In this document: piece after piece, positions 45,045 through 52,821 of the stretch
Position numbering within the stretch: the first letter of the stretch is position 1
Layout: each line of letters starts with the position of its first letter
Origin: UBA4416 sp044238845
GTDB taxonomy: Bacteria > Bacteroidota > Bacteroidia > B-17B0 > Aurantibacillaceae
Length of the DNA: 64,000 nt
NCBI GenBank assembly: GCA_044238845.1
Contig: JBIICN010000016.1
Span: 7,316 to 71,315 of the forward strand
Reading direction: 5' to 3'
Program-made: the position numbers and the translations under genes
Notes under the pieces: model-generated
What the model was told of the DNA's origin: nothing
Databases searched by the model: none
What the model saw: only the letters and a program-made list of their open reading frames with translations

Positions 45045-46367
45045 ATGTTAAAAGTACCAGCAAAATATAAAAGATGTGGAATAAAGGTGAAGTGTATGAC
45101 TTGCAAATGGCAAGTTTCAGATACTTGTAAGCAAACTAACAAATGTTTGAACTCGTGCCCTAATAAAGACAGTCACCGATATAATTTAATTGTATGCGTT
45201 CCAAATAGTCCCGGAAGCAGAAGAACAAAAGTGTTAGATACAAAAGATTTTTCCGTTGCCTTAACAGAACTTCATAAATTTAAGAGTGATTTAGCATCTA
45301 ATGGTTTTCATAGATCATCTGTTACTATTCAAAAGGATATTTCAAAACCAACATTACTAGATTATGCTACAGCATACTTAAATACTATGACAGGTGAGAA
45401 TACCTCAGTTATACTTATCAGAAAACGTTCAAAGGAACATGTGGATGATATTACAAGAACCTTAATACGATTTGGAACCTCGCTTAAGAAAGCAGGATAC
45501 AACTATAAATCTTTAGAACTTAAAGATATTGGTGATAATGAAGTAAGTGTGTTTCACGAGTATTTATTAAAAGAACTTAATCTTAAAACCAGAAGTTATA
45601 ACAAGCATATTTCTGCCATGCGAACATTTTATAATTGGGCTGCGAGAGTTAAGGATTACAGAGGTTCAAACCCTTTTAATCACATTGAATTAAAGAAAGT
45701 GCCATCAAAGGAGAAAAGTATAATATCTAAAGACGAGTTTAATAAATTACTTAATGTTTTAACTTTTGAAAATGGAATTGATACTAATAGCAAAAATCAT
45801 TATAAGGAATGGTTAAGTTTTGGTTTTAAATTAGCCTTAGAAACTGGTTTAAGAAGAGAAGAATTAGTTATGTTACGTTGGAGCGATATTATACCTTTAG
45901 AGGGCAATAGAGCTGTTTTTCGCATAAATAACTTAAAAGTTAATCGAATTGGAACTGGCGAGGATGAAGGTGAGTATTTGAAAAATGTACCTATTACAAA
46001 AAGTTTAATGTTGTTGTTAGTTGAAATTGGTTATCATACCAAAAAACACTCATCAGAATTTATAATAGATAGGGTTGAGGGAACTGATATAAAATATATG
46101 ATGAACACTTTGACTCGCAGCTTTACTCATTTTGTAAAACAAGTTATTACTAATCGTAAAGTTGAGTTTAAAGACTTAAGAAAAACATACATCACGCACC
46201 TCACTTTAGCATTAGGTGAAAATGCTAAATTATTTACTGGTCATACTAATGACCAAGTTCTAAAAAGCCATTATTTAAACGGTGCTTTTATCGCAGGTAA
46301 TTTAAGTGACTTTAGTGTATTTGGTGAAGAGAATGCATTAGAGAGCTCAAAAATAGTTGTTTCCTAA
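45045..46367 (+). CDS. Tyrosine recombinase, island integrase
   Basis: The 440-residue protein has an N-terminal cysteine-rich segment (CMTCKWQVSDTCKQTNKC), a SAM-like core-binding region (about 110-215) and a catalytic domain. Catalytic residues visible are the arginine in ALETGLRREELVMLRW, the arginine in FKDLRKTYITHL (where the usual histidine is lysine), the histidine in FTGHTNDQVLKSHYL and the final tyrosine. It ends 110 bp before the tRNA-Leu gene it uses as target. Its ATG follows the excisionase-like stop by 2 bp, so both are cotranscribed. Confidence 0.93.
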   Translation: MLKVPAKYKRCGIKVKCMTCKWQVSDTCKQTNKCLNSCPNKDSHRYNLIVCVPNSPGSRRTKVLDTKDFSVALTELHKFKSDLASNGFHRSSVTIQKDISKPTLLDYATAYLNTMTGENTSVILIRKRSKEHVDDITRTLIRFGTSLKKAGYNYKSLELKDIGDNEVSVFHEYLLKELNLKTRSYNKHISAMRTFYNWAARVKDYRGSNPFNHIELKKVPSKEKSIISKDEFNKLLNVLTFENGIDTNSKNHYKEWLSFGFKLALETGLRREELVMLRWSDIIPLEGNRAVFRINNLKVNRIGTGEDEGEYLKNVPITKSLMLLLVEIGYHTKKHSSEFIIDRVEGTDIKYMMNTLTRSFTHFVKQVITNRKVEFKDLRKTYITHLTLALGENAKLFTGHTNDQVLKSHYLNGAFIAGNLSDFSVFGEENALESSKIVVS

Positions 46368-46374
46368 TAAAAAT

Positions 46375-46394
46375 ATTGCACACCATTATTGCAC
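46375..46394. repeat. Candidate right arm-type integrase sites
   Basis: ATTGCAC occurs at 46375 and 46388, 13 bp apart, immediately after the integrase stop. The left island end has ATTGCGC twice with the same period (11434 and 11447). Such paired repeats flanking the core are typical of arm-type binding sites. Confidence 0.5.
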
Positions 46395-46414
46395 ACCTGA
46401 CTAGTAGAAACAAA

Positions 46415-46440
46415 AAAGCCTCACATTTCTGTGAGGCTTT
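46415..46440. terminator. Bidirectional terminator between integrase and tRNA-Leu
   Basis: AAAGCCTCAC and GTGAGGCTTT pair around ATTTCT, with A and T tracts outside. It serves the integrase transcript and replaces the displaced native terminator for the tRNA genes. Confidence 0.85.
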
Positions 46441-46479
46441 CTGTCGGTTATTGCCAAGTCTGGTAAGGACTTGGGCGGA

Positions 46480-46533
46480 TGTACCCCAGACGGGACTTGA
46501 ACCCGTACGTCCGCGAAGACACAGGATTTTAAG
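46480..46533. repeat. Right attachment site, 54-bp direct repeat
   Basis: Identical and co-oriented with 11309-11362. It covers the 3' half of tRNA-Leu up to the anticodon loop. Recombination between the two copies would release a 35,171-bp circle. Confidence 0.92.
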
Positions 46534-46565
46534 TCCTGCGTGTCTACCAATTCCACCACCGGGGC
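46482..46565 (-). tRNA. tRNA-Leu (anticodon UAA)
   Basis: On the minus strand it begins GCCCCGGTGGTGGAATTGG, has the loop CTTAAAA between CAGGA and TCCTG (anticodon TAA), a long variable arm, and CGGGTTCAAGTCCCG as T arm. The acceptor stem pairs with a final G-U. Length is 84 nt without CCA. It is the integration target of the island. Confidence 0.95.
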
Positions 46566-46614
46566 ATTACTTTGGTATTTTTGTTTTAAAAACAAACTCG
46601 AGAGTCAGTTTTCG

Positions 46615-46687
46615 AGCGAAAGACGGGTCTCGAACCCGCGACCTTAACCTTGGCAAGGTTACGCTCTACCAACTGAGCTACTTTCGC
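46615..46687 (-). tRNA. tRNA-Gly (anticodon GCC)
   Basis: On the minus strand it starts GCGAAAGTAGCTCAGTTGG. The anticodon stem TAACC/GGTTA holds the loop TTGCCAA (anticodon GCC). The T arm is CGGGTTCGAGACCCG and the acceptor closes with CTTTCGC. Length is 73 nt. It precedes tRNA-Leu in the same transcription direction, 49 bp upstream. Confidence 0.95.
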
Positions 46688-46856
46688 TTGTAATTTTATT
46701 TAAAAGAACAACCAATTTTATTAATCGGGAGTGCAAAGATAAGTGATTTTTTAATTTGACAAAATTTTTTTTCAAAAATATTTTATGTTTTTATATGCGC
46801 ATTATTGTGGATTATAACTCATGAAATGAGGTAAATGATTGAATTTGAGTTTTTTT

Positions 46857-46995
46857 GCGTAAGGGATGCAAGCGGAAAGCCTTTTGCCAATTTGAAATTT
46901 GATACATGCTTTATGAATGGCAAAAGCTTAAAGCGACAGCCCGACGGCGCTTTTTTGATAGAGTGGATCAGAAGTACTGATGCGCCGGAACGCCC
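46857..46995. repeat. Dispersed repeat, copy A (downstream of mutS)
   Basis: Begins GCGTAAGGGATGCAAGCGG and ends GCCGGAACGCCC, with CAGCCCGACGG inside. Its ends match the reverse complement of the copy at 49748-49830 (GCGTGAGGGATTGCA at one end, ACGCCC at the other). GC content exceeds the neighbourhood. The rest of 46688-47010 shows no gene. Confidence 0.6.
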
Positions 46996-47010
46996 AATTA
47001 ATTTTTAAAA

Positions 47011-49659
47011 TTATGCACCTAACATTCGTTTAATGTCGTTTAGCTTCATAAGGGCTTCTACTGGTGTTAGGGTGTTGATATCCACTTTTATAAGTTCATC
47101 TTTTACAGATTCTAATACAGGGTCGTTTAATTGGAAAAAGCTTAATTGATAATCACTTTTACTCTTGGTTTTTGAGGTCATGGTATCAATCGCATCATCT
47201 GAACTATTTACAGCCTCAACTTCCGATAATTCTAATTCGTGATCTTTCTCCAGTTTCTTCAAAATATCATTGGCTCTGTCTACCACTTGTTTTGGCATAC
47301 CTGCCATACGTGCCACATGAATACCAAAGCTATGTTCGCTGCCTCCTTCTTGCAATTTACGCAAGAAAATAATTTTGTTATTCACTTCTTTAACCGACAC
47401 ATTAAAGTTTTTAATGCGAGGGAAATACGTTGTCATTTCATTTAACTCGTGATAGTGAGTGGCAAATAAGGTTTTGGCTCTGTTTTTTGGTTGAGAGTGA
47501 ATGTACTCAGCAATTGCCCAAGCTATAGAAATACCATCGTAAGTAGAAGTTCCTCTTCCAATTTCATCTAATAAAATTAAACTGCGTTCACTTAAATTAT
47601 TTAAGATACTGGCTGTTTCATTCATCTCTACCATAAAGGTTGATTCGCCACTAGAGATATTATCACTCGCACCAACTCGTGTGAAAATTTTATCAACTAT
47701 TCCAATTTCTGCGCTTTTAGCTGGCACATAACAACCAATCTGAGCCATTAATGTAATTAGAGCCACCTGACGTAACAAAGCCGATTTACCACTCATGTTT
47801 GGTCCTGTAATCATCATCACTTGTTGCGTGTCATTATCTAAGTAAACAGAATTACTCACGTAATCGGTTCCAATTGGTAATTGTTTTTCGATTACTGGAT
47901 GACGACCATCTACAATATTAATGGCAAATTCATTAGTGAGAGTAGGGCGGACGTATTGATTGTCTTTAGCCAATTTAGCAAAGGATAATAAACAATCTAA
48001 TTTCGAAATTAACGCCGCATTTAATTGAATAGGAATAATGTAATCAATTAAATCCCTTACTAATGCCTCGTATAATGTTTGTTCTAATACAGCAATTTTA
48101 TCTTCGGCTCCTAATATTTTTTCTTCGTAAATTTTTAATTCGGGTGTAATATAACGCTCAGCAGTTGTTAAGGTTTGTTTACGAATCCAATCACTTGGTA
48201 CTTTATCTTTATGCACGTTGGTTACTTCTAAATAATAACCAAATACATTATTGTATGATACTTTTAAGGATGTAATGCCTGTTCGCTCAACTTCACGTTG
48301 TTGTATTTGTAATAAATAATCTTTTCCACTGAAAGCAATAGCACGCAATTCATCTAGCTCTTCATTTACGCCTTTGCTAATTACATTGCCTTTATTTAGT
48401 AATACAGGCGCTTCTTCGTTTAATTCGTTTTGTAAACGATCACGCATTAATAAACAAGGATTTAATTGCTCGGCTATTTTTTGTAACGAATGATTATCGC
48501 AAGCACTTGTTGCGCCTTTAATCAATTCAATTAAATTTAGGGCACGTTTTAATTGCACTAGTTCGCGAGGATTAATTTTACCAGCTGCTACTTTCGAAAT
48601 CAAACGTTCTAAATCGCCGATCTCTTTAAATTGTGCAATTAAATCAGCTTGCAAGCCGCTGTGTAATCCAAAATATTGAACAACATCTAGTCGTTCGTTA
48701 ATAATATCTAGTTGCTTTAAGGGCAATGCTAGCCAACGTTTCAATAAACGCGAACCCATTGGGGTTACGGTGGTATCAATAATATCAATTAAACATTTAC
48801 CATTATCATGGCTGCTGCCAAACAATTCTAAATTACGAACCGTAAATCTATCTAACCAAACGTATTGGTCTTCTTCAACACGAGATACGGCTGTGATGTG
48901 TTGTAACTTATCATGCTTGGTTTCTCCAAGGTAGTGCAAAATAGCACCACAGCTCATAATAGCTAAATTCAAATGCTCAATACCAAAGCCTTTTAAACTA
49001 CTAGTTCCAAATTGTTTAGTTAAAGCTTCATAGCCAAAGTCTTGTGTAAACGCCCAATCGTCTAGTCCAAAAATATAAAAACGGTCGCCAATTAGATTTA
49101 ATAAAGTCTGACGTTTATTTTTCTCAAATAAAATTTCGTTAGGCTTAAAACTTTGAATGAGTTTTTCGATATAAGTAAATGAACCTTCGGCCACTAAAAA
49201 TTCCCCTGTAGATACATCCAAAAAAGAAACACCTGCGCGTTCTTTGTCTAAATGAATACTGGCTAAAAAGTTATTGCTGCGGTGTTCTAATACTTTATCA
49301 TTAAAACTAACACCAGGCGTTACTAATTCGGTAACACCACGTTTTACAATACTCTTGGTTAATTTTGGATCTTCTAATTGATCGCAAATAGCCACACGGT
49401 AACCAGCGCGAACCAATTTTGGTAAATACGTATCAACACTATGGTGCGGAAACCCCGCTAACTCAATATGAGAAGCAGAACCATTGGCACGTTTAGTTAA
49501 GGTAATCCCTAAAATTTGAGAAGCCTTAATAGCATCTTCGCCAAAGGTTTCGTAAAAATCGCCCACACGAAACAATAAAATAGCGTCAGGATATTTTCCT
49601 TTCACTTCATTATATTGCTTCATTAAAGGTGTTTCTTTTACTTCCGTTGTCTTAGCCAT
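47011..49659 (-). CDS. mutS: DNA mismatch repair protein MutS
   Basis: MutS recognises base mismatches and recruits MutL. The 882-residue protein is complete. The mismatch-binding domain starts with LMKQYNEVKGKYPDAILLFR followed by VGDFYETFGEDA, which carries the Phe-x-Glu mismatch wedge. The connector and lever regions follow. The ATPase has the Walker A GPNMSGKSALLRQVA, the Walker B/signature region DEIGRGTSTYDG and FATHYHEL. It is flanked on both sides by inverted copies of a dispersed repeat. It is divergent from a GreA/GreB-like gene. Confidence 0.97.
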   Translation of the reverse strand: MAKTTEVKETPLMKQYNEVKGKYPDAILLFRVGDFYETFGEDAIKASQILGITLTKRANGSASHIELAGFPHHSVDTYLPKLVRAGYRVAICDQLEDPKLTKSIVKRGVTELVTPGVSFNDKVLEHRSNNFLASIHLDKERAGVSFLDVSTGEFLVAEGSFTYIEKLIQSFKPNEILFEKNKRQTLLNLIGDRFYIFGLDDWAFTQDFGYEALTKQFGTSSLKGFGIEHLNLAIMSCGAILHYLGETKHDKLQHITAVSRVEEDQYVWLDRFTVRNLELFGSSHDNGKCLIDIIDTTVTPMGSRLLKRWLALPLKQLDIINERLDVVQYFGLHSGLQADLIAQFKEIGDLERLISKVAAGKINPRELVQLKRALNLIELIKGATSACDNHSLQKIAEQLNPCLLMRDRLQNELNEEAPVLLNKGNVISKGVNEELDELRAIAFSGKDYLLQIQQREVERTGITSLKVSYNNVFGYYLEVTNVHKDKVPSDWIRKQTLTTAERYITPELKIYEEKILGAEDKIAVLEQTLYEALVRDLIDYIIPIQLNAALISKLDCLLSFAKLAKDNQYVRPTLTNEFAINIVDGRHPVIEKQLPIGTDYVSNSVYLDNDTQQVMMITGPNMSGKSALLRQVALITLMAQIGCYVPAKSAEIGIVDKIFTRVGASDNISSGESTFMVEMNETASILNNLSERSLILLDEIGRGTSTYDGISIAWAIAEYIHSQPKNRAKTLFATHYHELNEMTTYFPRIKNFNVSVKEVNNKIIFLRKLQEGGSEHSFGIHVARMAGMPKQVVDRANDILKKLEKDHELELSEVEAVNSSDDAIDTMTSKTKSKSDYQLSFFQLNDPVLESVKDELIKVDINTLTPVEALMKLNDIKRMLGA

Positions 49660-49666
49660 AGAGAGT

Positions 49667-49674
49667 TAAAGATA
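49667..49674 (-). promoter_or_regulatory. Possible -7 box of mutS
   Basis: On the minus strand the sequence is TATCTTTA, close to TAnnTTTG, 7 bp before the mutS ATG. A TTG about 20 bp further upstream could be the -33 element. This is a weak call. Confidence 0.3.
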
Positions 49675-49747
49675 CAATATCCATGCGCTAGCAATTCATT
49701 TAATTTTTAACAGAATTGAGTAAATTGTTAATATATATTGAACATTT

Positions 49748-49830
49748 GGGCGTGTCCCTGCGGGTCGGGCTTTACGTTTCAATCTTTTTTTCGTACCTCA
49801 AAAAAGGATTTTCACTGCAATCCCTCACGC
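49748..49830. repeat. Dispersed repeat, copy B (upstream of mutS)
   Basis: Starts GGGCGTGTCCCTGCGGGTCG and ends GCAATCCCTCACGC. It is the inverted partner of copy A at 46857-46995. I know this type of element as a frequent repeat in Bacteroidota genomes. An in-frame extension of the downstream gene through it is not credible as protein. Confidence 0.7.
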
Positions 49831-49859
49831 TTTTGATAAAAATCCGCATCTTTAGCCTT

Positions 49860-50306
49860 GTGGAAAAACAAAAACTTATACAAACTTGTAGCGATTATTT
49901 AAAAGATAAAATAAATTCTTTGAATGCAATCATCAACGAAGTATCAGAATCCTCTAATGCAGAAAGTAAAAGTTCGGCGGGTGATAAACATGAAACTTCT
50001 AAAGCCATGATGCAATTAGAAATTGAAAAGTTAGGGACTCAATTAAAAGATGCAGAATTACAATTGACGGAGTTTGAAAAAATAAATTTCAGTAAAAATT
50101 TTCACACGATAGAGCAGGGTAGTTTAGTTGAAACCAACAAAGGTTATTTTTTAATAGCGGGTTCTATTGGTAAAATTACTGTTGATGATAAAAGTGTTTT
50201 TGTGATTTCTAGTAAATCTCCATTGGCACTGAAACTAATGGGTAGTAAAGAAAAAGACACCGTTATATTTAACAATGTCTCTTATTTAATTAATAGTGTA
50301 CTATAA
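49860..50306 (+). CDS. GreA/GreB-like protein
   Basis: The GTG at 49860 is chosen because translation from there gives (M)EKQKLIQTCSDYLKDKIN, the typical start of this family. A longer frame from 49716 reads through the dispersed repeat. The 148-residue product has an N-terminal coiled coil with SSAGDKHETSKAMMQLE, and a C-terminal domain with IEQGSLVETNKGYFLIAGSI and SPLALKLMGSKEKDTVIFN. It is related to transcript-cleavage factors, which bind the RNA polymerase secondary channel. Close relatives are often mislabelled 3-oxoacyl-ACP synthase. Confidence 0.8.
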   Translation: MEKQKLIQTCSDYLKDKINSLNAIINEVSESSNAESKSSAGDKHETSKAMMQLEIEKLGTQLKDAELQLTEFEKINFSKNFHTIEQGSLVETNKGYFLIAGSIGKITVDDKSVFVISSKSPLALKLMGSKEKDTVIFNNVSYLINSVL

Positions 50307-50377
50307 CGTCATTGCGAGGCACGAAGCAATCTCATATTTAATTTGTTTGAGATCGCTTCACTACGTTCGCGATGACG
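50307..50377. repeat. Inverted repeat between convergent genes
   Basis: CGTCATTGCGAGGCACGAAG and CAATCTC at the left are complemented by GAGATCGCTTC and TTCGCGATGACG at the right. It starts directly after the stop at 50306 and ends 2 bp before the convergent gene's stop. It is a common dispersed palindrome and can act as a bidirectional terminator. Confidence 0.75.
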
Positions 50378-50379
50378 AT

Positions 50380-52749
50380 TTATTTACTCAAAACAATTCT
50401 CTTAACAGTTGAATTTTTATCAGAAGTAATCTTCACAAAATAAACGCCATTATTTAATCTACTTAAATCTATGTTTTTGTAATTGCTAGTAATGGTTTCT
50501 TCTAATAATGTTTGACCGATAGCATTTAATATTTGCACTTGACTTGCTTCTTTTACTGAAGAAGAATTAACAATATATAAAGCACCTGTACTTGGATTTG
50601 GATAGACATTCCATCCATCATTATTTGATAATTGAGATTTAATTCCAGTAATCGTTTCAATCGTATTAATAGCAGTATTAGTAACTATAGGTTCATTAAA
50701 ATCAAAATAAATGTAAGCCGTATTTTTTATTTGAGTTCCTGGAGTATTGTTGTTAGTGCGCTTAATGCGGTATTGAATATAACCATGACTAGCAGGTTCA
50801 TTACTGTTACTATCTGGTAACATAATGTTATTGAATTTCCAACGTAATATATTTCCTGGTAAAATATCAATTATATAATTGTGACTAGAACCCAACATTT
50901 CAAAGGTATTCACATCTACATTTGAAGATAGAGTATCTTTCACAACAATATTTACTGCTGGTCCATTACCCGTATTTTGAAAACGAATTAAGTAAGTTAA
51001 ATCAGTAACACTTGCAGCAATATCTCCAGTTGTACCAATACCAACAGGACTGACTGTTTTGTCGTTGGGGTCGAAGGAACCAGTTACAATAGCATTGTAG
51101 CAATATGTATTATTAGAATAATCAAAATCAGTTGTTGATGGAATTATATTTATACATGTTGTAAATGTTGCCCCTAATTGAGTATTGATAGGAGTTATAA
51201 AATCTACTGAAAAGAGTTTATAACCAGATGATTGTAAATTCGTGTAATTCCATATAATTGTGTCTCCAGTAAGTGTATAGGTAGAAGGAGAAATATTGCT
51301 AAGTATAGAAATAATATTTGACGGAAGATTTACTTTAAATAACCCGCTACTATTTATACTACTATTGTTTGTTGCAAAATAATTCATATGACAAGACAAT
51401 CCTGGGACAATATTATTTGAATAAGCACTTCCAGTTACATCAACAAGCGTTGTTGGATTTGATAAAACTCCTAAATTCATATTAGATTGTGTTGGAAAAG
51501 TTGAATTGATTGTAACTGCTGTAAGTGAACATGAAGGCGCATATGCCCAATTGTTTGTTTGTACAGTTAAAGTATAGCTACCATTAAAAGGTAAATCGTT
51601 AATAGTATAATCGCCCATTAAATTAGAGTAGCCAAGTCGATTCCCTGGATTTAAAATAATAAGTGCACCACTAAAAGGAACACTGTTGGGATATTTATAA
51701 CAATTTGCCTGACTATCGATAAATACATTACCTGATATTGTGCCACAATTTGTTCCGTTAGAGTAAATTGTATCTTTGATAAGCATACAATTTGAATTAG
51801 CATCACTAATTGCTACCCAATATATTCCTGACGATATATTTGTAATATCCTGCGTCGTAGCTCCAGTATTCCACAAATAGCTAAAGGGGCCAGTATTTGT
51901 TCCGTTTGTGCTTAGGTTAATAGCTCCATCTCCACTAAAATAGCATGTTTCATTATAAGCAGTTGAACTTAAACTAAAATTGGGAATTGGACTTGGATTT
52001 CCAGTATTTGAGATGTTAATAGTTTTTGTAAAAGCACAACCATTGTTTTCAGTAATATTAACAGAATAATTACCAGCACAAAGATGGTTAACTGTATCAG
52101 TTGTCATTCCTCCTGGCTGCCAGTTAAAAGAAGAAACTGGCCCTGCAGGATAAACTCTAGCGCTACCATTACAAGTGCCACAGGCTGTATTTGTGTACAT
52201 AACGGTTGTTGATAGAGTCATGCTTGGATAAGGAATAACGTAGGCAAAATAATTTGACGAACAGTTTGTTGCGTCAGTTACATTGATAGTATAAGTCCCT
52301 TCACATAAATTGCTGTTAATTGCCCATGGAGTAACAGATATGCCATTTAAGGAATATGTGTAAGGAGCTGTTCCACCTCCGCCAGGTATTAAAGTTATAC
52401 CTCCACTGCAAGCGCCTTCGCATGTTTGGGTTTGTGTATAATATAAAGGAAGACTTGGTGATTGTTCCAGAATGGTGACCACTAAGGATGCAGTTGTTGA
52501 TGCTGCATCTGAAACATATACTGTATAATTACCTGGACATAAATTATTTAATGTAGACGTATTTACTCCAGATGGCATCCATGTATAGGTATAGGGTGCT
52601 ATACCATTACCGCCTGCAACAGCAACACTTCCATCACAAGCTGCATGGCAGTTTGAATGGTGCGGTACAGCATTTATATAAATATACTGGCTATAAGAAC
52701 ATAAACTAAGAATTATTAAAATACAAGTAATAAAAAATGTTTTTTTCAT
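50380..52749 (-). CDS. T9SS-exported SprB-like repeat protein
   Basis: A signal peptide (MKKTFFITCILIILSLCSYSQ) precedes about four SprB-type repeats with the recurring pattern of GNGIAPYTYTWMPSG and LCPGNYTVYVSDA. A carboxypeptidase-regulatory-like module comes next (GTISGNVFIDSQANC on). Then comes a module with GSFDPNDKTVSPVG and IRFQNTGNGPAVNIVVKDTL. It ends with a T9SS type A tail (GWNVYPNPSTGALYI ... LNNGVYFVKI). At 789 residues it is a likely surface adhesin or gliding-related protein. It stands alone and faces the GreA-like gene. Confidence 0.85.
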   Translation of the reverse strand: MKKTFFITCILIILSLCSYSQYIYINAVPHHSNCHAACDGSVAVAGGNGIAPYTYTWMPSGVNTSTLNNLCPGNYTVYVSDAASTTASLVVTILEQSPSLPLYYTQTQTCEGACSGGITLIPGGGGTAPYTYSLNGISVTPWAINSNLCEGTYTINVTDATNCSSNYFAYVIPYPSMTLSTTVMYTNTACGTCNGSARVYPAGPVSSFNWQPGGMTTDTVNHLCAGNYSVNITENNGCAFTKTINISNTGNPSPIPNFSLSSTAYNETCYFSGDGAINLSTNGTNTGPFSYLWNTGATTQDITNISSGIYWVAISDANSNCMLIKDTIYSNGTNCGTISGNVFIDSQANCYKYPNSVPFSGALIILNPGNRLGYSNLMGDYTINDLPFNGSYTLTVQTNNWAYAPSCSLTAVTINSTFPTQSNMNLGVLSNPTTLVDVTGSAYSNNIVPGLSCHMNYFATNNSSINSSGLFKVNLPSNIISILSNISPSTYTLTGDTIIWNYTNLQSSGYKLFSVDFITPINTQLGATFTTCINIIPSTTDFDYSNNTYCYNAIVTGSFDPNDKTVSPVGIGTTGDIAASVTDLTYLIRFQNTGNGPAVNIVVKDTLSSNVDVNTFEMLGSSHNYIIDILPGNILRWKFNNIMLPDSNSNEPASHGYIQYRIKRTNNNTPGTQIKNTAYIYFDFNEPIVTNTAINTIETITGIKSQLSNNDGWNVYPNPSTGALYIVNSSSVKEASQVQILNAIGQTLLEETITSNYKNIDLSRLNNGVYFVKITSDKNSTVKRIVLSK

Positions 52750-52821
52750 GAAAATGTTATTTAATCAAAATTACAGTAAAAATTTGATATTTTTAGAAAA
52801 ACCAAAATCTAATTTCGATTA

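Larger units (their letters stand above)
11309..46533. mobile_element. 35.2-kb integrative element in tRNA-Leu
   Basis: The unit between the two 54-bp direct repeats is 35,171 bp long. A tyrosine integrase lies directly inside the right repeat, next to the intact tRNA. Paired ATTGCRC motifs with the same 13-bp period occur 72 bp inside the left repeat and 86 bp inside the right repeat. Element-type genes cluster at the right (ParB-like, methyltransferase, polymerase-like, excisionase-like, integrase). The left and middle hold cargo: a candidate defence operon, a deacetylase group and an exported toxin cluster. No conjugation (Tra/MobA) genes, phage structural genes or terminase were recognised. 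It is best called an integrative island, perhaps mobilised in trans. Confidence 0.85.

Noticed and set aside
46376..46693. Open frame of about 105 codons overlapping two tRNA genes
   Set aside because: It reads through the terminator and both tRNAs; its residues are a by-product of tRNA sequence.
49716..49859. N-terminal extension of the GreA/GreB-like gene
   Set aside because: The extension is encoded by a dispersed repeat and precedes the typical family start at 49860.
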